Below, piece after piece: positions 44,728 through 53,362 of a stretch of DNA of 64,000 bases (its first letter is position 1; every line of letters starts with the position of its first letter). Made by a program: the position numbers and the translations under genes. Below the pieces are notes generated by a model that did no database searches, was not told where the DNA came from, and saw only the letters and a program-made list of their open reading frames with translations. This stretch comes from Mucilaginibacter celer (lineage in GTDB: Bacteria; Bacteroidota; Bacteroidia; Sphingobacteriales; Sphingobacteriaceae), in the NCBI RefSeq assembly GCF_003576455.2, contig NZ_CP032869.1:1860001-1924000 (forward strand). Reading direction: 5' to 3'.

Positions 44728-45621
44728 TTATGCGCTTTTGTACAATGCTGTGTCAACTACCTGTGAAAGATATAAAGTGGATGCAGGCCTGCTAACATAA
44801 AACAGGTTATCGTTTTGTGTGATGCTGTTGTTTATTGCAATGCGCCCCTTATCGTTAAGCCACCCCCATTTATTAAAATAATAAATAGCACTTGCAATAT
44901 GGTATAAAGCCAGTTTGGAAGATTTATATGAGCCTTGCGCTAACGTATGGGTGATCTTAATTTTGGGATAGTACAGCGTAGACGAGATTTCGTGCATCCT
45001 TCGGCACAGATCAACGTCTTCAACATATAAAAAGAAATTCTCATCAAAGCCACCGCAGGATACCAAAGTTGAGGTACGGGTAAACATGAAACATCCGGGG
45101 AGGTTAGGAATGTTCATAATGGCCGAATAGTCTTTATCTGTTAAAATATAGCTATCCAGCTTTTTCTGAATAGCCGGTTTTAAAAAATTGGGGATAAACC
45201 TCCTGGCAAACAAATCAAAAGGAGTTGGCAACTTTCTGCAGAAATGTTGAATATCACCACTTGTGTTAAGGATAGTTGGGCTTATCAAACCAACTTCGGG
45301 GTTGGCTTCCATAAATGTAAAGGCGTTTTGCAAAATATCATGATTAAACTCAACATCTGAGTTCATGATTAAGTGATATTTTGAACTACCGCCGGCTTTG
45401 TTGATAGCAATGTTGTGCCCAGATCCATACCCGATATTTTTTCCGGTATAGATGTATTGGACGTTTTCAAAATTTGAAAACCAGCTTAAATCACTGTTGG
45501 CAGAGTTATCTATTAAGTAGATTTTTTTTCGAAGCGACGATTTGTTAATAAGGTTAAGTACGTTTTTTAACTCGTTTTCATTGGTATGAAATAAAACTAT
45601 TGAGATAGTAATATCAAGCAT
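44728..45621 (-). CDS. GT2 family glycosyltransferase (rhamnosyltransferase-like)
   Basis: 297 residues. GT-A fold: ISIVLFHTNENELKNVLNLI, the nucleotide-binding NIGYGSGHNIAINKAGG, the metal-binding MNSDVEF (D-x-D region), then PEVGLISPTILNTSG and the acceptor-side FDENFFLYVEDVDLCRRM. This pattern is that of WbbL-type rhamnosyltransferases. It transfers a sugar from a nucleotide donor to a lipid-linked glycan on the cytoplasmic side. It lies at the downstream end of the surface polysaccharide cluster, after a 318-bp gap. Confidence 0.88.
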   Translation of the reverse strand: MLDITISIVLFHTNENELKNVLNLINKSSLRKKIYLIDNSANSDLSWFSNFENVQYIYTGKNIGYGSGHNIAINKAGGSSKYHLIMNSDVEFNHDILQNAFTFMEANPEVGLISPTILNTSGDIQHFCRKLPTPFDLFARRFIPNFLKPAIQKKLDSYILTDKDYSAIMNIPNLPGCFMFTRTSTLVSCGGFDENFFLYVEDVDLCRRMHEISSTLYYPKIKITHTLAQGSYKSSKLALYHIASAIYYFNKWGWLNDKGRIAINNSITQNDNLFYVSRPASTLYLSQVVDTALYKSA

Positions 45622-45939
45622 TTTGAGTGTTGGATAGCATAAAATTTCATCATGATAATATTCCGGATCTTCATATTTAAGCAGTTTAGAGTTAGTTTTT
45701 TTAATGCAAAGTCTGTTCCCGCGCCGGAAAAATAATAACTTTTAATGATGTTTTTTTTATTTTTAGGTAAGTTTATGCTACTCAATCAGTTATAAAAAAT
45801 CTTAATAGGATAAAAATGTAAATTATAGTAAATTTTGATAACCAATGACTATTTACTATACACTTAGTGCTGTTAATAGTACAAAAAGTGTCCTTTTTGT
45901 ACTATAGCTTAAATTGGCAGATGGGCCGGTGGTGAAATA
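45622..45939. other. AT-rich gap between two glycosyltransferase genes
   Basis: 318 bp of very AT-rich sequence with poly-T runs. No convincing reading frame; a minus-strand frame of about 60 codons has no recognisable sequence and overlaps the start of the next gene. The gap could hold the promoter of the glycosyltransferase at 45621. Confidence 0.4.
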
Positions 45940-46839
45940 TTACCGGTATTTGCGGGTTGCGATATCGCGTTCTTTCAGGCCTTCAAACAGGCCTTTTAAA
46001 ATGGCTCCAAGTTTTGAAAATCTTTCTTTTTCCAATAGTACGGTGCGTGCGGTATCCAGGAAAAACACATACAGATCATTTAAAATAAAGCCGGGATAGT
46101 TTTTAAAATATCTTCGCCAAACAATTACCCTGTTCTTTGCGCCAAGGTATTTTCTTTGGGCCGAGTAATTGGTTGGCGACCACCGGCCGCCGCCGTTTTT
46201 CCGGTTGCCTATGCCGTGAATAATACATTGCGAGGTATCAACCAGGATAGTGTGATTTTTAACTTTTAAAGCCAGGCAAAACTCAACGTCGCAACCATCA
46301 ATGATGAGCCTTTCATCATAATATAAATCTTTCGGCAGCAGGTTCATATTTATTATGGAGGCGCTGTTAATGGCAAACAACGCATTCAGTAAGCCTTCAT
46401 CCGCACGCGGCCATACACTTTTAATTTTCCACTTGCTGATATCCATCATTACCCGCCCGGGATGCCCGGTATTCATATTGGTAAATCGGGGAGAGATCAT
46501 TACAACGTGCGGATTGGCTTTTAATGCACTGATGAGCTGCGAGGTTACATGTAATGGCGGCTCGGTATCCTGGTCAAAAAGCTGCAGATAATCAAATCCC
46601 CTGTCGCGGGCCACTTTAAGCGCGATGTTGAGCGCGCCGGCTACGGCTCCTTCATTTTTGTTATAAACAATTTCGGTATTCGCGGGCCAGGATACGGTAC
46701 TGTTCAATAAAGTACTCCCGGGCGAGTTATCGACGATCAACAAAAAAGAAACCTTTTCGGCAATAGCTTTACAGTTTTTCTCAAACTGATCGCCGGGATA
46801 AAAAGCCATTATACAGGCCAGCACATTATCGTTCATCAT
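45940..46839 (-). CDS. GT2 family glycosyltransferase
   Basis: 299 residues, GT-A fold: ACIMAFYPGDQFEKNCKAI, LLIVDNSPGST, NEGAVAGALNIALKVARD, the DxD-type motif FDYLQLFDQDTEPP, ISPRFTNMN, and LYYDERLIIDGCDVEFCLAL. The C-terminal part (WRRYFKNYPGFI) resembles rhamnosyl- or other deoxysugar transferases. Its start overlaps the end of the polymerase gene by 14 bp, so it belongs to the same operon. Donor sugar not known. Confidence 0.87.
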   Translation of the reverse strand: MMNDNVLACIMAFYPGDQFEKNCKAIAEKVSFLLIVDNSPGSTLLNSTVSWPANTEIVYNKNEGAVAGALNIALKVARDRGFDYLQLFDQDTEPPLHVTSQLISALKANPHVVMISPRFTNMNTGHPGRVMMDISKWKIKSVWPRADEGLLNALFAINSASIINMNLLPKDLYYDERLIIDGCDVEFCLALKVKNHTILVDTSQCIIHGIGNRKNGGGRWSPTNYSAQRKYLGAKNRVIVWRRYFKNYPGFILNDLYVFFLDTARTVLLEKERFSKLGAILKGLFEGLKERDIATRKYR

Positions 46840-48019
46840 TTACAACGCTATTATGATCGCCATCGCCAAACGTTAAAAATAAGGCCGGGAGGCAAAGTAC
46901 CAGAAACAATACAATATCAATTGAGGTTAGGGGAAACTCCCCGTTCCTGAACAGGTTAAAGGTTTTAAATGTCATATAGATCACCAACAGTTTTAATACC
47001 GGTGTCTTTTTTTGCCTGAACTCATTGGTTACCGATCTGATGATCATACCTAATACCAATAACATAATTACAGGCACAACCAACCCATACATATAGCTGA
47101 TACCACCTATGCCCAACACCGGATTATTGGCATCATCTTTCCAGCCGGTTTGATTTTGCACATAGGCCGATGCTATGGTGGTTTTTAAAATATGCATCCT
47201 TACCGGGGTAACGCCTATAAAAGAGCCCGGAATATCGGGCGTATTATGCTGAATGATATAAGCGCTGTAAGCCATAGGCGACAACTCTTCAGAGTCGGAT
47301 GCGAACATGGCCTGGTCATTATCCTGCAAACTCAAACGCAGCGCCAGTATAGATACCAATATGATACCTGTAATACTGCCTACAACAATTAGATAAGCCC
47401 GGCTGATCTTGTTTTTGCGGGTGAGGAGGAAAAAGCACAAAGTCATCAAACTAATTTCCCTGCGGCCTATAAAAAAGTAAAACAGCACAATGGTAAACAT
47501 GGTTGCATAAACCGCTATCTTCAGCATAATGCCATCTCTTTTATCCAGCAATGCGTAGCCTATACATCCGCTCATGCCGAAAAAGAAACTTGCCAGCAGC
47601 TTTTGTTCAACCATATCGCCACCAACGCTTAGCATGGTTGCCGCCGGATCGCTTATCAGCGAACTGATAAAGTTGAGTTTGGCGTTGAAAACATAAAAGC
47701 AAAGCCAGCTTACCCCTATATAGCAAAGTATAACCAGCTTGCGCACGTAATGAGGGGTAATTAAACTGTGAAACCGAAGTTTGATAATTGGCGATACGGA
47801 GAAAATATAAAACAATAACAAGTTGAGTAATATGGCCGCCAGGCCAAACACCGGGTTAACCGTTAATGTATAAGTATAACCACCGGGCAGCAGTATATAT
47901 CCTTTGGTTAGGATGCTGATAACTACAGGCAGCGAAAAAACGGATATGGTTAAAAAGGCGGCAGCCAGGGGGGGCTCGCTTTTTATTTTAGCAACAATTG
48001 GCAAATTAAGTAACCTCAT
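46826..48019 (-). CDS. Wzy-like O-antigen/exopolysaccharide polymerase
   Basis: 397 residues from the ATG at 48019, which follows a purine-rich GGGGGCG; a TTG further upstream is less likely. About ten membrane helices with a large periplasmic loop in the second half (residues about 230-310) including SPMAYSAYIIQHNTPDIPG. Low sequence similarity but this topology and the position between flippase and glycosyltransferase are the basis for calling it the polymerase that joins repeat units in the periplasm. Confidence 0.75.
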   Translation of the reverse strand: MRLLNLPIVAKIKSEPPLAAAFLTISVFSLPVVISILTKGYILLPGGYTYTLTVNPVFGLAAILLNLLLFYIFSVSPIIKLRFHSLITPHYVRKLVILCYIGVSWLCFYVFNAKLNFISSLISDPAATMLSVGGDMVEQKLLASFFFGMSGCIGYALLDKRDGIMLKIAVYATMFTIVLFYFFIGRREISLMTLCFFLLTRKNKISRAYLIVVGSITGIILVSILALRLSLQDNDQAMFASDSEELSPMAYSAYIIQHNTPDIPGSFIGVTPVRMHILKTTIASAYVQNQTGWKDDANNPVLGIGGISYMYGLVVPVIMLLVLGMIIRSVTNEFRQKKTPVLKLLVIYMTFKTFNLFRNGEFPLTSIDIVLFLVLCLPALFLTFGDGDHNSVVNDER

Positions 48020-48050
48020 TTTAACGCCCCCGTTCAATTATTAGTTTGAT

Positions 48051-49406
48051 CTATACAGACTGATTATTATTCGAAATTTTAGCCGAACGCCCTTTTTTGA
48101 AATTGACAATTAGTGTTTTCATTTCATCGGCTATGGCCAGGGGGTTAAAGTACCCGGGCACAAAAAGCTTGTATCCTTTTTTGCTTAAATACCGGTTTAA
48201 TACCAGTGCAATCAATGTTTCGGCAATGATCCACGACCAGGCACAACCCACGTAACCGTAAAAATTAATGATGATGATATTGAAAATAACGCTGAACAAA
48301 CCGCCCGAAAACACAATGGTGAAATAGGCTTTATCCATTTTTAAGTTGACCATAGTTTGCAGGCCCAGAACGGTATTTATAAAAGATAACACCGGTACGA
48401 TGGTTAAAATGCGGAAGATGACTACCGTGGCATCAAAGTTTTTGCCATAAAAGCCATGTATAATGAGGTTTGCAGCCAGGTAAAGAACTGCCGAAAAACC
48501 CAGCGAGGCATAAATAACGATTGGAAGCATGCGCTTTATTTGCTCAATACCCTTGTTAATATTTTTTGAAAATGATTCGGCTATGTAAGGGAACATAGCC
48601 TGCGATGTAGGCAGTGACAGCAATACCAGGAAAACAAACATGAGGCGCCACGCCGCAGTGAAATAACCGATGTGTTCTTTAGTTTCATAAAAACCAAGTA
48701 TCACAATATTGGTATCGGTATATAAGTTTGTTGCCAACATCGAGAAAAAGATCATTCTGTCTTCCCAAAGTAAATCAAGTACGGTTTTAAACGGCACCTT
48801 TAATAGTTTGATTTTAAAGTGCCTGATAGCATACTGTAATGAAATTGCCGATACCAGGATTTGGCTCAGACTAAGGATGAGGGGCTGCCAGATGTAGTAG
48901 CTTTTTTGACGTATGATCACAACGATCAATACATTAAACAGCAACTTACTTAAAAAGTTAAATAACGCAACCTGGGTTAATTTTTGCATGCCCTGGTAAA
49001 ACCAGTTTGGCGTTATTACCCACGATATGGCAATTAAAAAAGTATATATGGCAACTTTGCTTTCGTTGTATGAGTGGGATACAAAGGTGAGCGCCCCGAA
49101 AAAAATAAGTGTTGATACCGCAAACAAGATGCTTTTGGCATAAAGCACCTTGGTAAAATGCAGGTTCCGTTTTTCAGCGTTATCCCTTTCTATAGCAATA
49201 AAACGCGTGCCCGAGTAATCAAAGCCATAGTTAATAAGCAGCATAAAATAGGCTACAAACGAGCTGTAATAGTTTATTACGCCAAAGCTGTCAGGCCCGA
49301 TAATTCTTACCACAATAGGGATAGAAATCAGCGGTAACACATAATTGGCTACCTGCACAATCCCCAGCGAAAAAATGTTTTTAATTAAATGTTTTTGCTC
49401 ACTCAT
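48051..49406 (-). CDS. Wzx-type polysaccharide flippase
   Basis: 451 residues, 12-14 membrane helices. N-terminal signature IKNIFSLGIVQVANYVLPLI and then RIIGPDSFGVINYYSSFVAY is typical of the PST/MATE flippases that move lipid-linked repeat units across the inner membrane. It overlaps the Wzz gene by 8 bp. Confidence 0.9.
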   Translation of the reverse strand: MSEQKHLIKNIFSLGIVQVANYVLPLISIPIVVRIIGPDSFGVINYYSSFVAYFMLLINYGFDYSGTRFIAIERDNAEKRNLHFTKVLYAKSILFAVSTLIFFGALTFVSHSYNESKVAIYTFLIAISWVITPNWFYQGMQKLTQVALFNFLSKLLFNVLIVVIIRQKSYYIWQPLILSLSQILVSAISLQYAIRHFKIKLLKVPFKTVLDLLWEDRMIFFSMLATNLYTDTNIVILGFYETKEHIGYFTAAWRLMFVFLVLLSLPTSQAMFPYIAESFSKNINKGIEQIKRMLPIVIYASLGFSAVLYLAANLIIHGFYGKNFDATVVIFRILTIVPVLSFINTVLGLQTMVNLKMDKAYFTIVFSGGLFSVIFNIIIINFYGYVGCAWSWIIAETLIALVLNRYLSKKGYKLFVPGYFNPLAIADEMKTLIVNFKKGRSAKISNNNQSV

Positions 49407-50481
49407 GCCTTTTGGTTTGCCCCGGTAATTTGGCCGGCGAGAGCAGGTTTTTAAGCGTTATAAAACTGGTTGATATAAAAAGTGCCAAAAAAAACCCCAA
49501 AACAACCCCTTTAATTTTTTTGATATGATCGTTTGAAAGCGGGAGCACCGGCTTATCAATAATTTGTATCAGGGGTACGTCCTGCCGCAAGGCTATTTTG
49601 GCAAGCTCCAGGTTTTTAATTACCTCACCATATACTGCCGAACTTGCCTGTACATCTACCTGCTTGCGCTGGCCTGTAACTTTCAGGGTTAACATTTGAG
49701 GATTGGCGTTAGGGGTAGCATCAGCCGCCGAGGCAACGCCGCCTATGGAGGCGTTCAATACTGATCTTACACTATCGGCCTGGTGCTGTAATACCACCAT
49801 ATTTTGATAGCTTTTTTTGGTTTTTGTTTGTACATAAAAATTGTTAACCATATCCACCAGGCGGTTATTAAACTCCCGGGCAAACAATTCGTCCTTATCG
49901 GTTACCTGTACAACAATGATGCTTAACTTTTTATCCAGCTTTTTTACATTTAATACTTTGGCATTGAATTTATCGCACAGGTCGGTAATGATACTGTCCT
50001 GGGTGCGGTTAAATTTGGCCGGGTCGCCTTTAAAATCGATCTGGTCAATCTGGTCTTTACTTTTCCATTTATGCCGCAGCTCATAAAAATCAATATAACG
50101 GTCAATAAGTAATTGCTTTTTACCGTTAAACTCGCTTTCGGTTAGTAGAGCCTTTTCAATCATGGTGCGTGATTTATATAACTCGAGGATGTTATCGCCC
50201 TGAAACAGCCCGCTTTCCGAATTCAGGTTGATACCTGCCAGCGAGGCCAGGCCCGAGTATTGACTCAGTGCGCCCATTTTGCTGTTCTCTTCCAATACAA
50301 AACTGCTTGTTGCCGTGTAATACGTTTTTTTGAAAGTGTAGGCGAAACCGGCTATGGCGCCAATTATAGCAATTATCAAAATTACAGACCACTTCTTTTT
50401 AACATACTTCCAGGTATCTCCAAGCCGACCGGCAAATTCACGCAGGGTGATCGCTTCATCGTTATTACTCGCTTTATTCAT
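49399..50481 (-). CDS. Wzz/chain-length determinant family protein
   Basis: 360 residues. Two membrane helices (about 34-53 and 330-348) enclose a periplasmic, partly coiled-coil domain. The Wzz motif begins WSVILIIAIIGAIAGFAYTF and ends with IIDKPVLPLSNDHIKKIKGV, then a second helix (VLGFFLALFISTSF). There is no C-terminal tyrosine kinase domain, so chain length and export control would depend on a separate kinase or none. It lies 29 bp after the export-protein gene. Confidence 0.9.
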   Translation of the reverse strand: MNKASNNDEAITLREFAGRLGDTWKYVKKKWSVILIIAIIGAIAGFAYTFKKTYYTATSSFVLEENSKMGALSQYSGLASLAGINLNSESGLFQGDNILELYKSRTMIEKALLTESEFNGKKQLLIDRYIDFYELRHKWKSKDQIDQIDFKGDPAKFNRTQDSIITDLCDKFNAKVLNVKKLDKKLSIIVVQVTDKDELFAREFNNRLVDMVNNFYVQTKTKKSYQNMVVLQHQADSVRSVLNASIGGVASAADATPNANPQMLTLKVTGQRKQVDVQASSAVYGEVIKNLELAKIALRQDVPLIQIIDKPVLPLSNDHIKKIKGVVLGFFLALFISTSFITLKNLLSPAKLPGQTKRHE

Positions 50482-50510
50482 TTAAAAAGCTATTGAAATT
50501 TGCTGTTGAC

Positions 50511-52973
50511 TTATTTATGTAAACTTAAAATCCCCAGGATCACTGCTGCTATTGATGCCAGGCCGGATGATAACCCGATAACTTCGCCGGCCGACAGGCC
50601 ACGGTGTACAGGTTTTTTAGGAATGTAGATCTCGCTGCCCGGCTTAACCTCGGGATGCGAGTTAAAGAACAGAAATTTACTTGTTCCTTTAACCGTGCCG
50701 TTAGGGTAAACAACATAGGCACCTCTTTTTAATGCGGTAGGGCTGTAGCCGCCCGCGTTTAAAACGTATCCTTTAAAATCTTTGTGTTTATCATATACAA
50801 CTGCGCTTGGAAATAGTACCTCGCCGTTAACCCTCACAATCTGTTGTAATTTCGGAATCCTGATAATGTCTCCGTCTTCCATAATGATATCGATGGATGA
50901 ACCCGGTTTGGCAAGGATGTTTGCCAGATCGATCCCTACATAGTTATTTCTCAACTGCTGGTCAGTAGGGGTGTTGCTTGTCGAATCGCGAAAAGATTGT
51001 TTTAGTCGGTTCATCCTGGCGGTTTGTTCACGTGCGATGGCGGCAGTATCTACCCTGTTTTTGTCGACGCCCAAAATGGCAATGTTATCCCGTTTTAACG
51101 TACCTCCGTCAACATCTGCTGCTGCCGAAAGACCGCCCGCGCGGGTAATGATATCTGATATGGTTTCGTTCTTTTTCCTGATGGTATAATAACCAGGGTA
51201 AAGTACTTCGCCTTCAACCTTGATTGTTTTTTGAACTTCAAAACCGGGCAGGGTATAAACCGAAACCACATCAAAGGGTTTTAAAGTAAAGTGAGCATCA
51301 GCAAATCCCAGTTTAGGATCAATATCCACATTAAAAACCTGCGCTACGGCGCTGCTTTTTACCCTTGGGTCGCTGTCAAACACCCGGCGCGAAACTTCAA
51401 TCCTTTTGGCGCTGGCCCCTTCGCTAAAGCCGCCGGCTTTAACAATTAAATCGGCTACCGACATGCTATCGGCATAAGCGAAAGTACCCGGTGCCCGAAT
51501 CTCGCCTTTTATGGTTACCCGGTACTGGTCTCTTAGGCTAAATATCGACGAGATCTCGATAACATCTTCCCTTTGCAGTGCAAGATCTTTGGTTTTATTA
51601 ATAACATCAGTTACGTTGAATGAAATCTGCTCGGTAGTATTATCAGGCTTAAGGCGTACAATGCTGCCCCGGCCCATAAAGGCGTCTTCTTTTAAACCGG
51701 CGGCTTTTTTAATTAATTGCGAAAGCGTTAAGCCCGCTTCCAGCTCATAATCGCCAGGCCTGAATACTGCGCCGTTGATGGTAACACGGTTTTCAAACCT
51801 GTTTAATACAGGCTCTACAAAATACTGATCGCCGCGCAGGGGGATGTAATTTTTATAGTCGGCTTCAAAAACATCGGTAAGTTTACGTTGCTGATCGCTT
51901 ATTTGCGATACCTTGATGCGGGCGGTATAAGCGCTATCGGTAAAGCCGCCGGCAAAGTTGATCACATCCTGTAAGTTTTCGCCCGATAGTACCTCGAAGT
52001 AAGCCGAGATTTTAACCTGCCCAGACATGGCTACCCTGGTGCGGTAGGTAGGCACCCTAACTATATCCTGATCTTCAAGAGCGATATTATTTTTCTGATC
52101 GCCTTTAACGAGGAAATCATAAACATCCAGTCGTCTTAATATCCTGTTATTACGGATGATTTCTATTTGCCTCAAGCTTCCGTTATTATTGGTTCCGCCC
52201 GCCGCATATAAGGCATTAAAAACCGTAGCCAGCGATGGTAAGGTGTAAGTGCCGGGTTTTTCAAGCTGCCCAACCATGATCACCTTAATACTCCTGATAT
52301 TCCCTAAGCTCACCTGCACATTTGTTCCGCGCCCAATGGCGTAGTTATTGGCAGCAAGCCTTGTTTTAATAGCTGTTGTGGCCTGTTCAATTGTTTTGCC
52401 GCCCACATTCAATATGCCCACGCCCGGAATGTTAATATTACCTTCGGGGCTAACTTCCAGTTTCCAGTTTACCAGCGAATGGCCGTATACATTGATGGTT
52501 AGCTGATCATCAGGCCCCAGTATATAGTTGATTGGTGTGGCAATTTTAAGATTAGGCTCAAAACTTGTGCTGCTGCTTTTAAAAAGATCGGCACCAAAAA
52601 CAGGCAAACCGGTAGTTTGGTGTGTTTTTCCCTTGGTATCGTCTTTGTCCGGGCTGTAATTTAGCTTACGCGAAGTGCTTACCGTGGTATCGTTGCTGTT
52701 CAGGTTAATGCCGTTATTGTGTAAGGTGCTGATCCGCGATTTCAGTTTCGAGGCCTCGCTTTGCGACATGCCTTTGCTAAGCGCCTGCTGAACTATCTGG
52801 TCGTCGGTTAAACCATTGTTATGGGCTTGCTGCAATACCTGGTTAAGTTGTTGATCACTAAGGTTATCAATGTTAATGGTAGAAATATCAGGTATGTTTT
52901 GAGCGGTTGCTAAATCAGGTTTTAGGTAAAAAAACAATACTATTAAGAAAGACAGCAGTAAACGTTTACTCAT
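50511..52973 (-). CDS. Wza-type polysaccharide export protein with several SLBB domains
   Basis: 820 residues. Signal peptide (LKPDLATAQ), a low-complexity N-terminal part (residues 25-130), the polysaccharide export domain (about 150-240: YILGPDDQLTINVYGHSL), then five or more SLBB-type repeats (VMVGQLEKPGTYTL, ITINGAVFRPGDYEL-like, TIKGEIRAPGTFAYADSMS, VEGEVLYPGYYTI, VNGEVLFPSAVVYD) and a C-terminal hydrophobic helix. The first gene of the cluster; forms the outer-membrane export channel with Wzz. Larger than E. coli Wza because of extra SLBB domains, a Bacteroidota feature. Confidence 0.9.
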   Translation of the reverse strand: MSKRLLLSFLIVLFFYLKPDLATAQNIPDISTINIDNLSDQQLNQVLQQAHNNGLTDDQIVQQALSKGMSQSEASKLKSRISTLHNNGINLNSNDTTVSTSRKLNYSPDKDDTKGKTHQTTGLPVFGADLFKSSSTSFEPNLKIATPINYILGPDDQLTINVYGHSLVNWKLEVSPEGNINIPGVGILNVGGKTIEQATTAIKTRLAANNYAIGRGTNVQVSLGNIRSIKVIMVGQLEKPGTYTLPSLATVFNALYAAGGTNNNGSLRQIEIIRNNRILRRLDVYDFLVKGDQKNNIALEDQDIVRVPTYRTRVAMSGQVKISAYFEVLSGENLQDVINFAGGFTDSAYTARIKVSQISDQQRKLTDVFEADYKNYIPLRGDQYFVEPVLNRFENRVTINGAVFRPGDYELEAGLTLSQLIKKAAGLKEDAFMGRGSIVRLKPDNTTEQISFNVTDVINKTKDLALQREDVIEISSIFSLRDQYRVTIKGEIRAPGTFAYADSMSVADLIVKAGGFSEGASAKRIEVSRRVFDSDPRVKSSAVAQVFNVDIDPKLGFADAHFTLKPFDVVSVYTLPGFEVQKTIKVEGEVLYPGYYTIRKKNETISDIITRAGGLSAAADVDGGTLKRDNIAILGVDKNRVDTAAIAREQTARMNRLKQSFRDSTSNTPTDQQLRNNYVGIDLANILAKPGSSIDIIMEDGDIIRIPKLQQIVRVNGEVLFPSAVVYDKHKDFKGYVLNAGGYSPTALKRGAYVVYPNGTVKGTSKFLFFNSHPEVKPGSEIYIPKKPVHRGLSAGEVIGLSSGLASIAAVILGILSLHK

Positions 52974-53014
52974 TGTAGTTATATTAAACTATTAATAGTT
53001 TTTTTAAATTAATG

Positions 53015-53045
53015 CGAAAGTAATGTAATTAAATAAGAGAGGCAA
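53015..53045 (-). promoter_or_regulatory. Candidate promoter of the polysaccharide operon
   Basis: On the minus strand TTG (53043-53045) is followed after 20 nt by TACTTTCG (53022-53015), close to the Bacteroidota TTTG-N19/20-TAnnTTTG pattern. The element lies about 40 bp before the ATG of the export-protein gene. Confidence 0.45.
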
Positions 53046-53362
53046 TTAGTTAATTGAATAATATGGGATTATTGCAATGCTTAGTATAACACGTGAATGC
53101 AGTTGATGTTTTTTGAGAAGTAAAATTATTACCGTCACATATTCAATCGTTAATAAATGACACTAAAACTGCAACAAAAAACCCCTCAAACGTAGCGTTT
53201 GAAGGGTTTTAGCGGTGTTTAATACCGTTTTTGTGGAGGCGGAGGGATCACAATCGAACCACTCATCCCGTTCCTGACCTTTTTAGATGGTTTAAAATTG
53301 TGATGATATTTTTATATTTATTCAGTTAACCAGAATTGAAAAAGGAAACGGGGGATGTCTTT
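53046..53362. other. Gap with terminator and tRNA-like scrap
   Basis: Holds the upstream flank of the polysaccharide promoter, the terminator at 53176-53210, and at 53234-53262 a short sequence whose complement (GGTTCGATT, CCTCCGCCTCCAC) resembles the 3' end of a tRNA or tmRNA but without a complete clover-leaf. No protein gene seen. Confidence 0.35.
53176..53210 (-). terminator. Terminator of the 584-residue protein gene
   Basis: On the minus strand CCCTTCAAACG pairs with CGTTTGAGGGG around CTA, followed by a run of six T. It ends transcription of the gene at 53363 before the divergently placed polysaccharide promoter. Confidence 0.75.

Noticed and set aside
45597..45785. Minus-strand frame of 62 codons upstream of the glycosyltransferase
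   Set aside because: AT-rich sequence with no recognisable protein features, overlapping the start of the real gene.
53219..53290. Complete tRNA gene
   Set aside because: Only a 3'-end-like scrap; D-arm, anticodon arm and matching acceptor strand are missing.
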